64,000 nt of DNA from Poindextera sp963719975 (GCA_963719975.1 CAVRED010000002.1:1-64000); one strand, 5' to 3'. Counted from the stretch's first letter, positions 18,141 through 29,700 are shown. The notes: a model not told the origin generated them from the sequence alone. Made by a program: numbers and translations.

Positions 18141-18937
18141 TCAGATGTCGAACGGCGTCGGCGACGCGCCGATCACGCCCTTCAACGCGCCGGGCGCGCG
18201 CATCAGCTTGGCGTCATCCTTCGGAAAGAAGCCGGCCAGACCGAACAGGCGAACGCCGCCGGCCTCGGCGATCAGCCGGGCGGCGACGCCCTCACGCGCG
18301 AGCGCAAGCTCGATCGCGCGGCGCCGGCTCGTCGGCGTCGCTGACCCAATAGGTCTCGTCCCGCTCGGTCGGCTCGACGGCGACGTTGGCGACGGCGAGC
18401 GCGGCTTGCGGGCCGAGGCTCTCAAGGCAGGGCAGCGCCGCGAACACGCTCAGCTCGGGCTCGGCGACAAGCCCGGCCCACCAGGGCGTCGCGCTCGTGC
18501 AGCGCCAGCACGGCGACGCCGCCCGGCTGCCGCGCTTCGGCCAGCGCCGCCTTCGGCGGCTCGGGCTGACGCCGAGCGGGGGCGCCGCACCGAACCGCAT
18601 GCGCGCGACCTCGACCGTGCGCGCCGCATCGCCGCCGCCCCAGACCGCGAGGTGGAAACGGCCCCTGCTGGATCAGGCTGTCCGAAATGAACTCACGCCA
18701 AAGACGCACCGTGAGCTGCGGGCTGGCCGCGCGCCCTGGGGTGGCCAGCAGCTTGCGGATCAGCGCAGCCTCGCGCGCCGGCCTGAGGCCCAGCATCAGC
18801 GTCTCGCCGGCGGCGCGCTTGGCTTCGGCGACCTCCCGCGCGAGGCTCGCGCGTTCGTCCACGAGCTTCATCAACGCGGCGTCGACCTCGTCGATGCGCG
18901 CTCGAACGGCATCCAGCGATGGCGACTTGGCGTGCAA
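18141..18937 (-). CDS. Chorismate mutase (AroQ) with C-terminal extension (frameshifted)
   Basis: N-terminal AroQ-type helical domain of about 90 residues: VRARIDEVDAALMKLVDERA, then LAREVAEAKR with the active-site Arg/Lys, and a LWREFISDSLIQQG end. It converts chorismate to prephenate. After that, in two other frames, come about 170 residues (LAVWGGGDAARTVEVARMRFG ..., ANVAVEPTERDETYWV, RLIAEAGGVRLFGLAGFFP) that look like a degraded regulatory or periplasmic-binding/ACT-like domain rather than a full prephenate dehydratase; I do not recognise it. Start is uncertain: TTG at 18937 is the only in-frame candidate close to the domain. First gene of the operon leading to hisC and tyrA, 11 bases before hisC. 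Confidence 0.75.
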
Positions 18938-19069
18938 GGGCGGTTCGTCCGTTTTTTCGAAAGCGCGCGACCATAGAGGTTGCGGCCGCACGCGCAATAG
19001 CCGGCGCTTTGCGCTAATCGGGGCCGATGGCGCAAGGAGCGGATCGAGTCGCCCGCGGATGGTCGCTGG

Positions 19070-19828
19070 GTGTTCGGCTACGGGTCGCTGATGTGGCGAC
19101 CGGGGTTCGCGTTCGTCGAGCGGCGGCCCGCCGTCGCGCACGGCCGCCGCCGCGCCTTCTGCATCTATTCGGTGCACCATCGCGGCACGCCGGAGCGGCG
19201 CGGGCTGGTGCTGGGCCTGGCGCCTGGCGGCGCGACGCGCGGCGCGGCCTACCGCATCGCCGCGCCCGACTGGCCTGGGGTGTACGCCTACCTCACCGAT
19301 CGCGAGCAGCCGACCGAGACCTACTTCGAGGCCTGGGCGCACGTCCGGCTCGACTCCGGCAGCCTCGTCGAAGCTCTGGTCTACCTCTCCGACCGCAACC
19401 ACCCGCAGTGGGCTGGCGACCTCACGCTCGAAGAGCAGGCGCAGCTGATCGCCGGCGCGAGCGGCCTCTCCGGCCGCAACGTCGACTACCTCCGCGACCT
19501 GGTCACTCACCTCCGCGCCGAAGGGGTCGCCGACAGCACGATGGAACGGCTGCTGACGCGGGTGGAAGAGCTGGAAGCGGGAGCCGAGCGGCGCAGCGTC
19601 CCGGCGCGCACGCGCCGGCCCTACACCCCCTCAGCCAACAGCGCGTTGGAAGCCGTTTCCAGCCGCTCCTCCAGTTCGCGCATGAACTCGGCCCGCTTCA
19701 TCCCCGCTGGCAGCGGCTCGAGGAACTCAAACACGATCGTGCCGGGCTTCAGGGCGAGCCCGCCTCTTTGCCAGTGCGCGCCCGAGTTCAGCGCCACCGG
19801 CGCGCATTCCATGTCGAGGTCGCGGTAG
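19070..19828 (+). CDS. ChaC-family gamma-glutamylcyclotransferase
   Basis: Cleaves gamma-glutamyl bonds (glutathione-specific in ChaC) to 5-oxoproline. The substrate loop FGYGSLMWRPGF is at the very start and the catalytic glutamate lies in the REQPTETYFE region (about residue 85), with ALVYLSDRNHPQWAG after it. The conserved domain ends near 19590; the frame runs on to 19828 and overlaps plsC on the other strand by about 200 bases, which suggests that a base error removed the real stop. GTG at 19070 leaves out an expected W-V before FGYGS; the native start is probably the ATG at 19027 joined by a frame change. Confidence 0.8.
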   Translation: MFGYGSLMWRPGFAFVERRPAVAHGRRRAFCIYSVHHRGTPERRGLVLGLAPGGATRGAAYRIAAPDWPGVYAYLTDREQPTETYFEAWAHVRLDSGSLVEALVYLSDRNHPQWAGDLTLEEQAQLIAGASGLSGRNVDYLRDLVTHLRAEGVADSTMERLLTRVEELEAGAERRSVPARTRRPYTPSANSALEAVSSRSSSSRMNSARFIPAGSGSRNSNTIVPGFRASPPLCQCAPEFSATGAHSMSRSR

Positions 19829-20338
19829 AGGGCGGCGACACCGGGCTGATAGTCGCCGGCCTGGCCCGGCTTGCCGCGGTGACCCTCGGGGAAGATCACC
19901 AGCTGGCGCGGCGCCTGGGTGAGGCGGTCGCGCGACGACGGTCAGCATGTGCCTGAGCGCCTTCGAGCCCCCCTCGCGGTCGATCACGATCATGTCGCAC
20001 TTCCACGCCCACCAGCCAAACACCGGGATGCGCATCAGCTCCTTGCGCAGCACGAAGCAGCTGTCCGGCAGCACGGCGATCAGGCCGAAGATGTCGAACA
20101 TGCACTGGTGCTTCGGCGCGACCAGCGCCACGCCAACCGGCACATGCTCTCGCCCGCGCACCTCCACCCGCACGCCGCCGACGACCCGCAGCAGCCATGT
20201 CACCACCTTGGCCCACAGGTTCAGCGTGGCCTGGGCGGCGGGTCTCGGCGCGAGCAGGATCGGCAAGGTCACGATCGCCGCGAACAGGGTCCACAGATAG
20301 AAGGCCAGATTGAAGGCGAGCGAACGAACCGCCGTCAC
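19621..20338 (-). CDS. plsC: 1-acyl-sn-glycerol-3-phosphate acyltransferase (frameshifted)
   Basis: Makes phosphatidic acid from lysophosphatidic acid at the inner membrane. N-terminal membrane segment at about residues 5-30, then the HX4D catalytic motif as KHQCMFD, an ELMRIPVFGWW motif II, and after a frame change near 19925 the block LVIFPEGHRGKPG. The third motif normally reads FPEGTR; here Thr is replaced by His, possibly through base errors. About 239 residues, normal length. Downstream of ydcF on the same strand with a 13-base gap, at the end of the ftsE-ftsX-ydcF-plsC run. Confidence 0.85.
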
Positions 20339-20351
20339 CGAACAGCCTCTC

Positions 20352-20969
20352 TCAGGCCGCGTGCGGCGACGCGGCCGCCGCGTGCGGCCTTGGCCCGAGG
20401 CTCAAGAGCCCCTCGCGCGCGAAGATCACGAGGTACTTGCAATACTCGAGCGTCATGCGCCTTGCCCCCTCGGCGGTTCTCCACCAGCGCCCGGCGTCGA
20501 GTTCGCTGGTCTTTACCGGATAGGGCGTAAGGGCGACGTCCGGCAAGGCTTCATGAAGCTCAAGCATCGCGCGCGGCATGTGGAAGTCCGAGGTGACGAC
20601 GATCAGCGAGTGGAAGCCCTTGGCCCTGGCCCAAGCCGCCGTCTCGCGTGCGTTTCCCACCGTGTCGGTGGCCGAAAAGCCCAGGTCGACGCAGCAGTCG
20701 TAGTAGCGGAGGGTGGCCTTCGTGACGCCGCGGATGTCGGCGGGGCTGGCCGCGCGGTTCACGCCGGAGATCAGGAGCCGCTTGGCCTTGCCGTCTTCGA
20801 GCAGCTTCATCGCCGCGGTGAGGCGGGCGGTCGAGCCCGTTAGCGCGACGACCCCGTCGGCAGGGGTGACCTCGTCGGGCGTCTCCAGCCGGTCGATGCG
20901 TTGGGCGAAGGCGAGCAGGCCGACCGCCCAGATCGCGACGATCAGCACCAGGATCGCCGCGCTCCTCAC
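20352..20969 (-). CDS. YdcF/DUF218 family membrane-anchored protein
   Basis: 205 residues, intact. Single N-terminal membrane helix (about residues 2-24) followed by the DUF218 domain: a DGVVALTG strand, KRLLISGVN, a DTVGNARETAAWARAKG segment and LIVVTSDFHMPRAML, the family's hallmark TS-x-H/FHMPRA region. Family members bind nucleotides or act on polyprenyl/peptidoglycan precursors (SanA/YdcF group); exact function unknown. GTG start at 20969 overlaps the ftsX stop (GTGA), so it is translationally coupled to ftsX, hinting at an envelope role. Confidence 0.85.
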   Translation of the reverse strand: MRSAAILVLIVAIWAVGLLAFAQRIDRLETPDEVTPADGVVALTGSTARLTAAMKLLEDGKAKRLLISGVNRAASPADIRGVTKATLRYYDCCVDLGFSATDTVGNARETAAWARAKGFHSLIVVTSDFHMPRAMLELHEALPDVALTPYPVKTSELDAGRWWRTAEGARRMTLEYCKYLVIFAREGLLSLGPRPHAAAASPHAA

Positions 20970-21862
20970 GTCAGGCCTCTCACCAGCGACAGCGCCGTGA
21001 GCCGGGCCGCGATGGCGGCGATCAGGCCCGCCACGATCGGGCAGGCCAGCGAGCGGCAGGAAGTCGCTCCAGGCGATCGGCAGCACCGGCGTCAGCCCCT
21101 CCGCGCCGCCGGCCAGCCGCGCCAGCGCCGTGACCACCGCCGCACCTCCTGCGCCGGCCAGGCCCGCGGTCGCCGCCAGCCGCGCGAAGCGCATCTGGAA
21201 GAGGCCCGCGATATAGCCGTCCTCGGCCCCGGCCAGGTGCAGCACGCTGACGAGGTCGCCGCGCGCCTGCAGGCCGGCGCGGGTGGCGAACGCGATCACC
21301 GCGCCGGCCGCGACCGCGATCAGGGCGGCGACCGAGATCGCCGCCACCTGCGCCAGGAGGGCCGCGCGCAGCACGTCCTTCAGCCAGAGCGTGTGGTCGT
21401 CGACAGTGGCGTCCACGTGCGCCGGCATTGAGCGCGGCCTCCAGCGCCGCCGCGCTCGCCGGGTGCTCGGCGTTCAGATCCACGTCGACCAGACGCGGGA
21501 TGGCCAGGTCTTCCGGCAGGGCGTCGCGGCCGATCCACGGCTCGAGCAGTTGCTCGGCCTTGTCCTTCTCCAGCGCCTCGACCTCGTCGACGCCGCGCAC
21601 GCCGGCCAGCGCCTCGGCCGCGCGGGCCGCCGCGGCATCGGCCGTCTCGTCGGCGCCCGGGACGCACCACGACGGTCGCCGAGCCCTTGAGCTCGGTCCG
21701 CCAGCCGTGAGCCGCGCGGTTGGCCGCCAGCGCCGCCACCACAGACAGGCAGGCGAGGAAGCACAGCACGGCCACGATGAACACCAGCGCACCGTCACGA
21801 GCGTCCTCGGCCGGCAACAGCGCCGCCGGTCGCTGGTTCGGCGGCGTCCTCGGCCCGCTCAC
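20966..21862 (-). CDS. ftsX: Cell-division permease FtsX (frameshifted)
   Basis: Partner of FtsE; the complex activates septal peptidoglycan hydrolases. About 297 residues with the FtsX plan: cytoplasmic N-terminus, TM1 (LVFIVAVLCFLACLSVVAALAA), periplasmic domain (ALAGVRGVDEVEAL ... LPRLVDVDL type segment), then TM2-4 (VAAISVAALIAVAAGAVIAFA, LAATAGLAGAGGAAVVTALA and a last helix ending SLVRGLT). LHLAGAEDGYIAGLFQMRF is the typical cytoplasmic loop between TM2 and TM3. Frame changes near 21660, 21425 and 21045. GTG start overlaps the ftsE stop. Confidence 0.9.
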
Positions 21863-22604
21863 GCCGCTGCGCCCGCCGGCAGCAAGAGCTCGCCGTGCTC
21901 GATGTGCAGCACCGGCTTGCCCGAGCGCGCCACGAGCTCGCGGTCGTGGGTCGCGATCAGGACGGTCGTGCCCAGCCGGTTGAGCTCGACGAACAGGCGC
22001 AGGATGCGCACCGCCATATCATGGTCGACGTCGCCGGTCGGCTCGTCGGCGATCAGCAGATCCGGCCGCCCGACCACGGCGCGGGCGATGGCCAGCCGCT
22101 GCTGCTCGCCGCCGGACAACGTCAGCGGATAGGCGGCCATCTTGTCGGCCAGCCCGACCCAGGCCAGCAGCTCGGCCACGTCGCCGGCGTAGTCGCTCGG
22201 CCTTGCGCCCCGCCAGCCGCAGCGGCAGCGCGACATTGTCGAAGGCGTTCAGATGATCGAGCAGTCGGCGGTCGTGGAACACCATGCCGATGCGGCGTCG
22301 CAAGGGCGGCAGCTCGCGCGCGCGTCAGCCGCTGGGTGTCGCGGCCGAACAGCGCGATCCGGCCGCGGGTCGGCTGAGCGCGACGTGGATCAGCTTGAGC
22401 AGCGTGGTCTTGCCGGCGCCCGACGGCCCGGTGAGGAAATGGAAGGACCCGGCCTCGAGATCGAAGGTCAGATTGCGCAACACTTCCTGCGCCGCGCCAT
22501 AGCGCAGACCGACCTGATGGAAGCTCACCACCGGAGCGTCGGCGAGGCCCGTCGCGCCGGGCGTTCTCGTCCGGGCCCTCGCTCGCGTCGGCGGTTCTGG
22601 ACAT
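21859..22604 (-). CDS. ftsE: Cell-division ATPase FtsE (frameshifted)
   Basis: ABC ATPase driving FtsX. Walker A GPSGAGKTTLLKLI, Q-loop region RRRIGMVFHDRRLL (His after F as in FtsE), signature LSGGEQQRLAIARA, Walker B DLLIADEPTGDVD, and switch histidine ATHDRELV. About 245 residues; frame changes near 22380, 22315 and 22215. ATG at 22604 is the likely start, with a further frame break near 22555 before VSFHQVGLRYG. First gene of a four-gene run ftsE-ftsX-ydcF-plsC; its promoter is shared with the divergent zinc-ribbon gene in a 58-base gap. Confidence 0.9.
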
Positions 22605-22662
22605 AGGGACCGAAATCGGCGACCTCGGGCGCGAGGGCGTGCATGCATCCGATTCGCCGGCC

Positions 22663-23576
22663 ATGATACTGACCTGTCCTGAGTGCGCCACCCGCTATTT
22701 TGTCGAGGACGACCGCGTGGGCGAAGCGGGACGCGCGGTGCGTTGCGCATCGTGCGGCGACCAAGTGGACGGCGCGCGCCGAGCCGCCGCTGGAGCTGAC
22801 CGCAAGCGAGCTCGGCGCCGTCGCCGAAGAGCCGCGGTCGCCGCTCACACCGGACGCGGACGAGGGCGAGCTCGACGAGCTCGGCCGCCTGGCCGCCGAC
22901 GAGTTGCCGCGCCACTTCCGCGGCCGCGCCCAGACCAAGGAGAAGGTGCGCGAGGCCGCCGCCAGCGGCGCGATCTGGGCCGGGCTCATCGCCGGCTTTC
23001 TCCTCCTGATCGGCGCGCGCGGTGCTGATGCGGCAGGACATCGCGACCATGTTCCCGCGCGCGGCCGGCGCCTTCGCCATGGCGGGGCTGCCGGTGAACG
23101 TCGTCGGCCTCACCATCGAAGACCAGCACGCCCAGCCGGCGCTGAAGGGCGGCCATGCGGTGCTGAGCGTCTCCGGCAGCCTGCACAACGTGCGCGACCA
23201 CCCGATCGCCGCCCCGCCGCTGAGGATCAGCATCCTGAACAACGCCGGCCGGGTGCTGGCCGTGAACATCGCAGATCCCGGCGGCGCGTCCGATTCCGCC
23301 GGGCGAGAGCCGCGGCTTTGCTGTGGACGTCGTCGATCCGCCGGTCGGCGCCAGCCGACGTCGAGATCACCTTCGCCGCCAACGCCGCCCGGCGCGCGCC
23401 GAACCCGCAGCCGAGGACCGCCGCGGCGCCAAAGCGTCGGACTGCGCCCCGCCGCGCCCGCGCCCGCAGGCCGCCGCGCCGGTCGCGCTCCGCCTGGCCC
23501 GGTCCAGAACGCCCAGCCGCTGCCCGCCGGCTCGAAGTACGCGCTCCCGGAGTCCTCCGACCCGGTCACCGGCTAG
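22663..23576 (+). CDS. MJ0042 zinc-ribbon / DUF3426 membrane protein (frameshifted)
   Basis: N-terminal MJ0042 zinc ribbon: MILTCPECATRYFVEDD ... VRCASCGDQW with two CxxC pairs (residues 5-8 and about 28-31). Then an acidic linker, a transmembrane helix at IWAGLIAGFLLLIGA, and a C-terminal DUF3426-like periplasmic domain (LTIEDQHAQPALKGGHAVLSV ... PLRISILNNAGRVL ... DVEITF), ending in a Pro/Ala-rich tail. Frame changes near 22765, 23025, 23300 and 23360. This architecture is regularly found divergent from ftsEX in alphaproteobacteria; its role is not known, but a membrane or envelope sensor is plausible. Confidence 0.85.
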
Positions 23577-23612
23577 AGTAGAAACAGAACGCGAACATGC
23601 TATAGCGCGGCC

Positions 23613-26071
23613 ATGGACGGCGCGCTGGCCACGACAGAGCTTCCCGGCGTCTTTGCGGACTGGTTCGACCGGCGCGGCTGGCGGGCCAGGCCGCACCAAT
23701 TGGCCATGCTGGAGAAGGCGAGGGCAGGGTCGCGATGCGCTCCTGATCGCGCCGACCGGCGGCGGCAAGACGCTGGCCGGCTTCCTGCCCACCTTGATCG
23801 ATCTCGCGGAGCGACCCAGGCGAAATGCGCCGGCCAGCGTCCACACGCTCTACATCTCGCCGCTCAAGGCGCTCGCCGTCGACATCGAGCGCAACCTGAT
23901 CGCGCCGATCTTCGAGATGGGGCTTTCGGTCAAGGCGGAGTCGCGCACGGGCGACACAGGCGTCGCCCGCCGCGCCCGCCAGCGGGTCAAGCCGCCCGAT
24001 ATCCTGCTGACCACGCCCGAGCAGCTCGCGCTCTTCTGCGCGTGGGAGGGCGCCAGGCGGTATTTCGAGGATCTGTCGTGCGTGATCATCGACGAGGTCC
24101 ACTCGATCTGGCCCTCCAAGCGCGGCGACCTGCTCGCGCTGGATCTTGCCCGACTGCAACAATTCGCTCCGAACGTTCGCCGTGTCGGCCTCTCGGCGAC
24201 CGTCGACGACCCCGCCGTGATCCAGCGCTGGCTCGCGCCACGGCCCGGAGCGCCCATCGACGTGGTCATCGGCGCGCGCCGGCGCTGCGCCGATCGTGGA
24301 TATCCTGCTTTCCGAGGGCCAGGTGCCTTGGGCGGGGCACACCGCCCACCACGCCATGCCCGAGGTGTATGACGCGATCCGCAAAGCCCGCACGGCGCTC
24401 GTTTTCGTCAACACCCGCTTCCAGGCCGAGTTCGCCTTCCAGGAGCTCTGGCGGCTGAATGACGACAACCTGCCGATCGCCCTTCACCACGGTTCGCTCT
24501 CCGCCGAGCAGCGACGCAAGGTCGAAGCGGCGATGGCCAAGGGCGCGCTGCGCGCCGTCGTTTGCACCTCCACGCTGGATCTTGGCATCGACTGGGGTGA
24601 CGTCGACCTCGTCATCCAACTCGCCTCGCCCAAGGGCGCCTCGCGCATGGTCCAGCGCATCGGCCGCGCCAATCACCGCCTGGACGAGCCCAGCCGCGCG
24701 CTCTTCGTCCCGGCCAACCGCTTCGAAATGCTGGAGTGCCAGGCCGCGCGCGAAGCGATCGCCGAGAACGCGCTCGACGCCGAGCCCGAACGCACCGGCG
24801 CGCTCGACGTGCTGGCCCAGCACGTGATGGGTGCGAGCTGCTCCGAGCCGTTCGACCTGGTCGCGCTCTACGACGAGGTCAGGACCGCCGGGCCATACCG
24901 GGACCTCGGCTGGGAGGACTACGAGCAGGTCGTCGACTTCGTCTCGACCGGCGGCTATGCGCTCAAGACCTACGACCGCTATCGCCGCATCGTGAAGGGC
25001 CAGGATGGCCTCTGGCGGGTGCGGAACGAGGAAACCGCGCTGCGCCACCGCATGAACGTCGGCGCCATCGTCGCGCCGGCCATGCTCGAGCGTCCGGATC
25101 GCCGGCCGGCGCGGAACGCCCGGCCGCAAGCTCGGGGAGGTCGAGGAGGGGTACCTCGACGTCCTCGAGCCCGGCGATACCTTCATCTTCGCCGGCCAGG
25201 TCTGGAAGCTGGTCGGCGTGACCGGCGTCGACGTCCTTGTCCAGCGCGCGACCGGCCAGCCGGCCAAGATGCCGTCGTGGGGCGGCTCCAAGTTCGCGCT
25301 CTCGACCTTCCTCGCCCGCCGCGTGCGCGAGCTGATGAGCGACGACAGCCATTGGCGCGTGCTGCCGCCGGACACCCGCGAGTGGCTCGAGCTGCAGCGC
25401 GACCGCTCGGCCATCCCAGCCACCGACGAGATGCTGCTCGAGACCTTCCCGCATCATCGGCAGAATTTCATGGTCGCCTACCCGTTCGAGGGCAGACTCG
25501 CGCACACGACGCTGGCCATGCTCCTGACGCGGCGGCTCGACCGGTTGGGCGTGGGTCCGCTGGGCTTCGTCTGCAATGACTATGGGCTGACCATCTGGTC
25601 CCTGAAGCCGATGGACGGGATCGACTTCGCCGAGCTGTTCGCCGAGGACATGCTGGGCGACGATCTCGAATCGTGGCTGCTTGAGAGCTCAATGATGCGT
25701 GGATCCTTCAAGAGCTTGCGCCTTGATCAGTGGACTGATCGAACGCCGCTTTCGACGGGACCAGAAGATCGGGACGGCAGATCAGCTTCTCGACCGACCT
25801 GGTCTACGACGTGCTGCGCCGCCACCAGCCCGATCACCTGTTGCTGCGCGCGGCGCGCGCCGACGCCGCCAAGGGGCTGGTCGACATCGCCAGGCTGGGC
25901 CAGCTGCTCGCACGGATCAAAGGCCGCATCCGGGTGAGCCGGCTCGACCACCTCTCGCCGTTTTCGGTGCCGATGATGACCGAGATCGGCAAGCAGAACG
26001 CGCCCGGCTCCGCCCGCGAGATGATCCTCGCCGACGCCGCTGACGCCCTGATCGCGCAGGCCAGCGCATGA
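23613..26071 (+). CDS. Ligase-associated DEXH-box helicase, Lhr-type (frameshifted)
   Basis: About 815 residues. SF2 motifs: LIAPTGGGKTLAGF (Walker A), TLYISPLKALAVD, LLTTPEQLAL, VIIDEVHSIWPSKRGD (DEVH), VGLSATVDD, TLDLGIDWGDVDLVIQ and QRIGRANHR (motif VI); then the Lhr winged-helix and beta-barrel C-terminal part (FIFAGQVWKLVGV, VCNDYGLTIW, KGLVDIARLGQLL). This is the short Lhr class known as ligase-associated DNA damage response helicase. Frame changes near 23735, 24290, 25100, 25725 and 25795. The stop overlaps the pdeM start (ATGA). The matching ATP-dependent ligase and exonuclease are not in the window. Confidence 0.9.
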
Positions 26072-26778
26072 GCGGGCTCGGCCTCGCGCGCAGCGGATGC
26101 GGCGGCGTCGCCGTGACCCTGGGCTCAGCCGAGCTCTTGCTGCGCGCCTCGGGCGTTCTTTGGCTCGGTCGCGCGCGGACGATGGTGGCGGCTGACCTGC
26201 ATCTGGAGAAGGGCTCGGCCTATGCCCGTAGGGTCAGATGCTGCCGCCCTACGACACTGCCGACACGCTGGGCCGCCTGGCCGCCGAGGTCGAGCGCCTG
26301 GATCCCGCGGTCGTCGTCCTCCTGGGCGACAGCTTCCACGACGGCGAGGGCGAAACGCGCATGGCCGAGCGCGACGCCGAACGGCTGACAGCGCTCGCGA
26401 CGAGCCGCCGGCTGGTCTGGGTGGTCGGCAACCATGACGCTGAAGGCCCGATGCGCCTGCCGGGCGAGGTGGTGGAGGACGTCCGCATCGAGGGCGTCGA
26501 CTTCCGCCACGAGCCGCTTGCCGGTCCGCGGGACGGCGAGGCGGCCGGCCACCTGCATCCCTGCGCTGAAGATCACCGGCCGGGGCGGCTCGGTGCGCCG
26601 GCGCTGCTTCGTCACCGACGGCGCCCGGATCGTGCTGCCGGCCTTCGGCGCCTATGCCGGCGGGCTCAATGTGCGCGACCCCGCCTTCGGCCAGCTGTTC
26701 GCCCGCGCTCCGCTCGCCGTGGCGCTCGGCCGCGACCGCGCCCAGCCGATCGGCTGGGACATGCTGGTGGAGGACTAG
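26068..26778 (+). CDS. pdeM: Ligase-associated phosphoesterase PdeM (frameshifted)
   Basis: Calcineurin-like metallophosphoesterase of about 236 residues. Metal-binding motifs in order: VAADLHLEKGS (D-x-H), VVLLGDSFHDGEG (GD), VWVVGNHD (GNHD); a later GHLHP matches the fourth motif after a frame change; C-terminal FGAYAGGLNVRDPAF is the family signature. Frame changes near 26235 and 26515-26570. Translationally coupled to the helicase. The pair is thought to act in DNA damage response together with a DNA ligase. Convergent with podJ, 5 bases between stops. Confidence 0.9.
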
Positions 26779-26783
26779 CCGGC

Positions 26784-29700
26784 TTACTGCGCGGCGGCGG
26801 CGAGGCGCTGGTTGACCGTGGGGTCGAGTGCGCCGGTGGCGGGCAGGCCTTGGTCGCGCTGGAAGGCGGCGATGGCGAGGCTGAGCGCCGGCGAGTTCGA
26901 CGCCGTCGTAGGGGCCCTGGTAGTAGCCCAAGCGCGAGAGACCCCTCTGGGCCTGGACGACGTCGCCGGTCGAGCTGGACGCGGCAGGGGCGCTGTTTGC
27001 GGCGGCGAGTTGCGGCGCGAACCCCTGCGCCGAGCGCTCGGCGGCGGATTGCGCCTCGGGCGAAAGCCCGTTCTTCAGCCGTTGAGCGGCTGTACGCGAC
27101 TCCGCGTCTCCGGAGCGGGCCGCGATCAGGTACCACTTGTAGGCCTCGGCGGGGTTGCGGGCGACGCCCAGCCCCTCCTCGTAGAGCCGCGCGAGGTTGT
27201 ATTCACTGTCGACCAGCCCCTGGTCGGCGGCGCGATGGAACCAGTCGGCGGCCTGGCTGAGGTCCTTCGGACCGCCCGTGCCCTCGAAGTAGTCCAGCGC
27301 CAGATTGTGCATCGCCTTGACGTCGCCGCCTTCGGCGGCCCGTTCGGTCCAGGTGCGCGCCTGGCCGAGGTCCTTCTTCAGCCCGGCCTGGCCGCCCTCG
27401 TAGAGCTTCGCCAGGTAGAACTCCGCCGGCGCGTAGCCCAGGTTGGCGGCGCGCTTCAGCGGCACCAGGCCCGAGTTGTCGTGCGCCTCGATGCGGCGAA
27501 CGCCGTCGGCATAGAACTCCGCGGCCGCTTCGGTCTGCTGGGCGTTCGGGCGACGGGCCAGCGATCGGGTTCGCCGGCGTCGGGTTGAGCGCGACGGCCG
27601 CGAGCGGTTGGCCCCCTTCTCCGGCCGCGGGCCGTTCCGACGCCAGCGGCGTCGCCGGCGCGCCGATGCCGAGCACCTCGGCCACCCGCGTTGGCAGCTG
27701 GCCGGCTGGCTTCTGCAGCACGAACTCGTAGCCTACCAGCGCCATGCTGAGCGCGGCAGCGCCGCCCGACACGAACAGCGCCGTCGTCATGGCCGATGGG
27801 CCTTTGCCGCGGGCGCCGAACGCGCGCCTGGCGTTGGGGCGCTGGCGCCTCGAGCTCGGCCGGCGAGGGTGCGGCCCGCGATGCGGCCCGGGTCTGTTCG
27901 ATCAGTTCGCGTGCAGAAAGCGGCGCACGCGGCGGTTCGGGTTCGGCTTGCGCCAGCGCGCGTTCGTCGTGACCTTCGATCGCCTCGCCGCCGCGCGCCA
28001 TGGCTTCGGCGGCCAGCAGGTCCTCGTCCAGCGACGCATCGTCGTCCGCGTCGTCGCCCGCCTGTGCGACGGCTTCCTCGCCGGTGTGGACTTCGTGCGC
28101 CGGCGCGTCCCCCAGAATGTCATCGACGTCGTCGTCGAGCGGGATGGGAGCCATGAAGTCGTCGTCGTCGTCGAACGCGGCGAAGGTTCGCGTTTCCGGC
28201 GCGACCGGCTCGGCGGCCGCCAGAGTCGGCGGCTCCGGCTCTGCCTCCTCCGCCTCTGCGAAGATCTCGGCGTCGGACTCGGCGATCAGCGCCTGGCGGT
28301 CTTCGGCGGTTTCGAGGCCGACCTCTTCGAATGGCTCGGCGTCTTCGGGGAGTTCCAGGCTCGCGGCGGCCTCGTAGCGCTCGCGGCCAAAGGGGGCGAC
28401 GTCGGGGTCCTCGAACAGGGCCGTCTCTTCGCGCTCGGGCGCGACGGCTTCTGTCAGCTTGCGCTGGGTCTGCTCGAGCCGTTGGTCGATGCGCTCGCGC
28501 GCGTCCTCCAACAGCCGCGCGGTCCGTTCCTCGGAGAGGCGGATGCGCTCGACCAGCTCGATCGAGGCGCGCTCATGACGATCCTGCAGCCGGTCGGAGA
28601 CGCGGGCGACCTGCTCGCCCATGTCGTCCATCGCTTGCGCCGACCGGCGCTCGGCGTTGGAGATCCGCTCGGCCAAACGCTCGGTGATGCGCGCGATCTC
28701 GCCGCCCAGCTTCTCCAGCGCCTGGGCGTTGATCTCGTCGGTGCGGGCCAACCTTGCGTCCATCGCGTTCGCCATGCGCGCGACCTCGCCGCCGACCTGC
28801 TCGATCGCGTCGGCGGAGCGGTGCTCAACATCCTGCACCCGGCGGCCCAGGGTATCGGCCATGCGCAGAACCTCGTGTCCCATGCGCTCGATGGCGTGGG
28901 CCGAGCGCCGCTCGGCCGTCTGGACGTGGGTGGTCATCTCGACCAGCGAGCGTTCGATGCGCTCGAAGCGGCCGTCGGCCGCTTCGCGGATCTTGGCCGC
29001 CATCTCGGCGCGGGCCGCATCGACGCGCGCCGACAGGCTGACGGCGAGTTGCTCGAGTCGCGCCTCGGGCGCGTTGCCCTCTGCCCGCGCCTCGGTCGCG
29101 CCGATCCGTTCGTCGAGCTGGGCCAGCGAGGCTTTCAGGTCGCGCATGGCGTCGCTGGTGCGGGCCTCGGCCTCGCTCAGGCGCTCGGCGAACTGATGAG
29201 CGATCTCGCCGTTGGCGCCGGCGCCGGCGTCGGGTCCTGCGCCGCCGAGCCGCGAACGGACCTCGTCGAGCTCGCTGCGCAGCGCGGCGAACCGCTGCTC
29301 GGCCTTGGCGTCGCCGTCGTAGAGGTGGCTCGCGACCTTCGCGAGCGCCGTCTCCATCGAGCGCACCGCTTCGACCGCGCGGGGGCCGGGCGCCTCCAGC
29401 TCGATCTGACGCACTCGCTCGCCCAGGCGGCTTTGCTCGCCAGCGATGTCGGCGACAGCGCCCTCGAAACGGGCCGCGACGGCGGTCTGTTCGCGCTCGG
29501 ACTGATCGAGGCGGCTCAGGATGCCGGAGACGGACTGGTCGATGCCGCTGATCGCCAGCGTGGCGCGGTTTTCAGCCGCCTCGATGCGCGCGGAGAGACG
29601 GTCGAGCGCGGCTGTGGCGCGCAGCACGTCGTCGCCCGGATGATCGGGCGCCTCGAAGCGGTTGTAGGGCGAGGGGTCCGCGCTGCGGGGGGCAGGCGGC

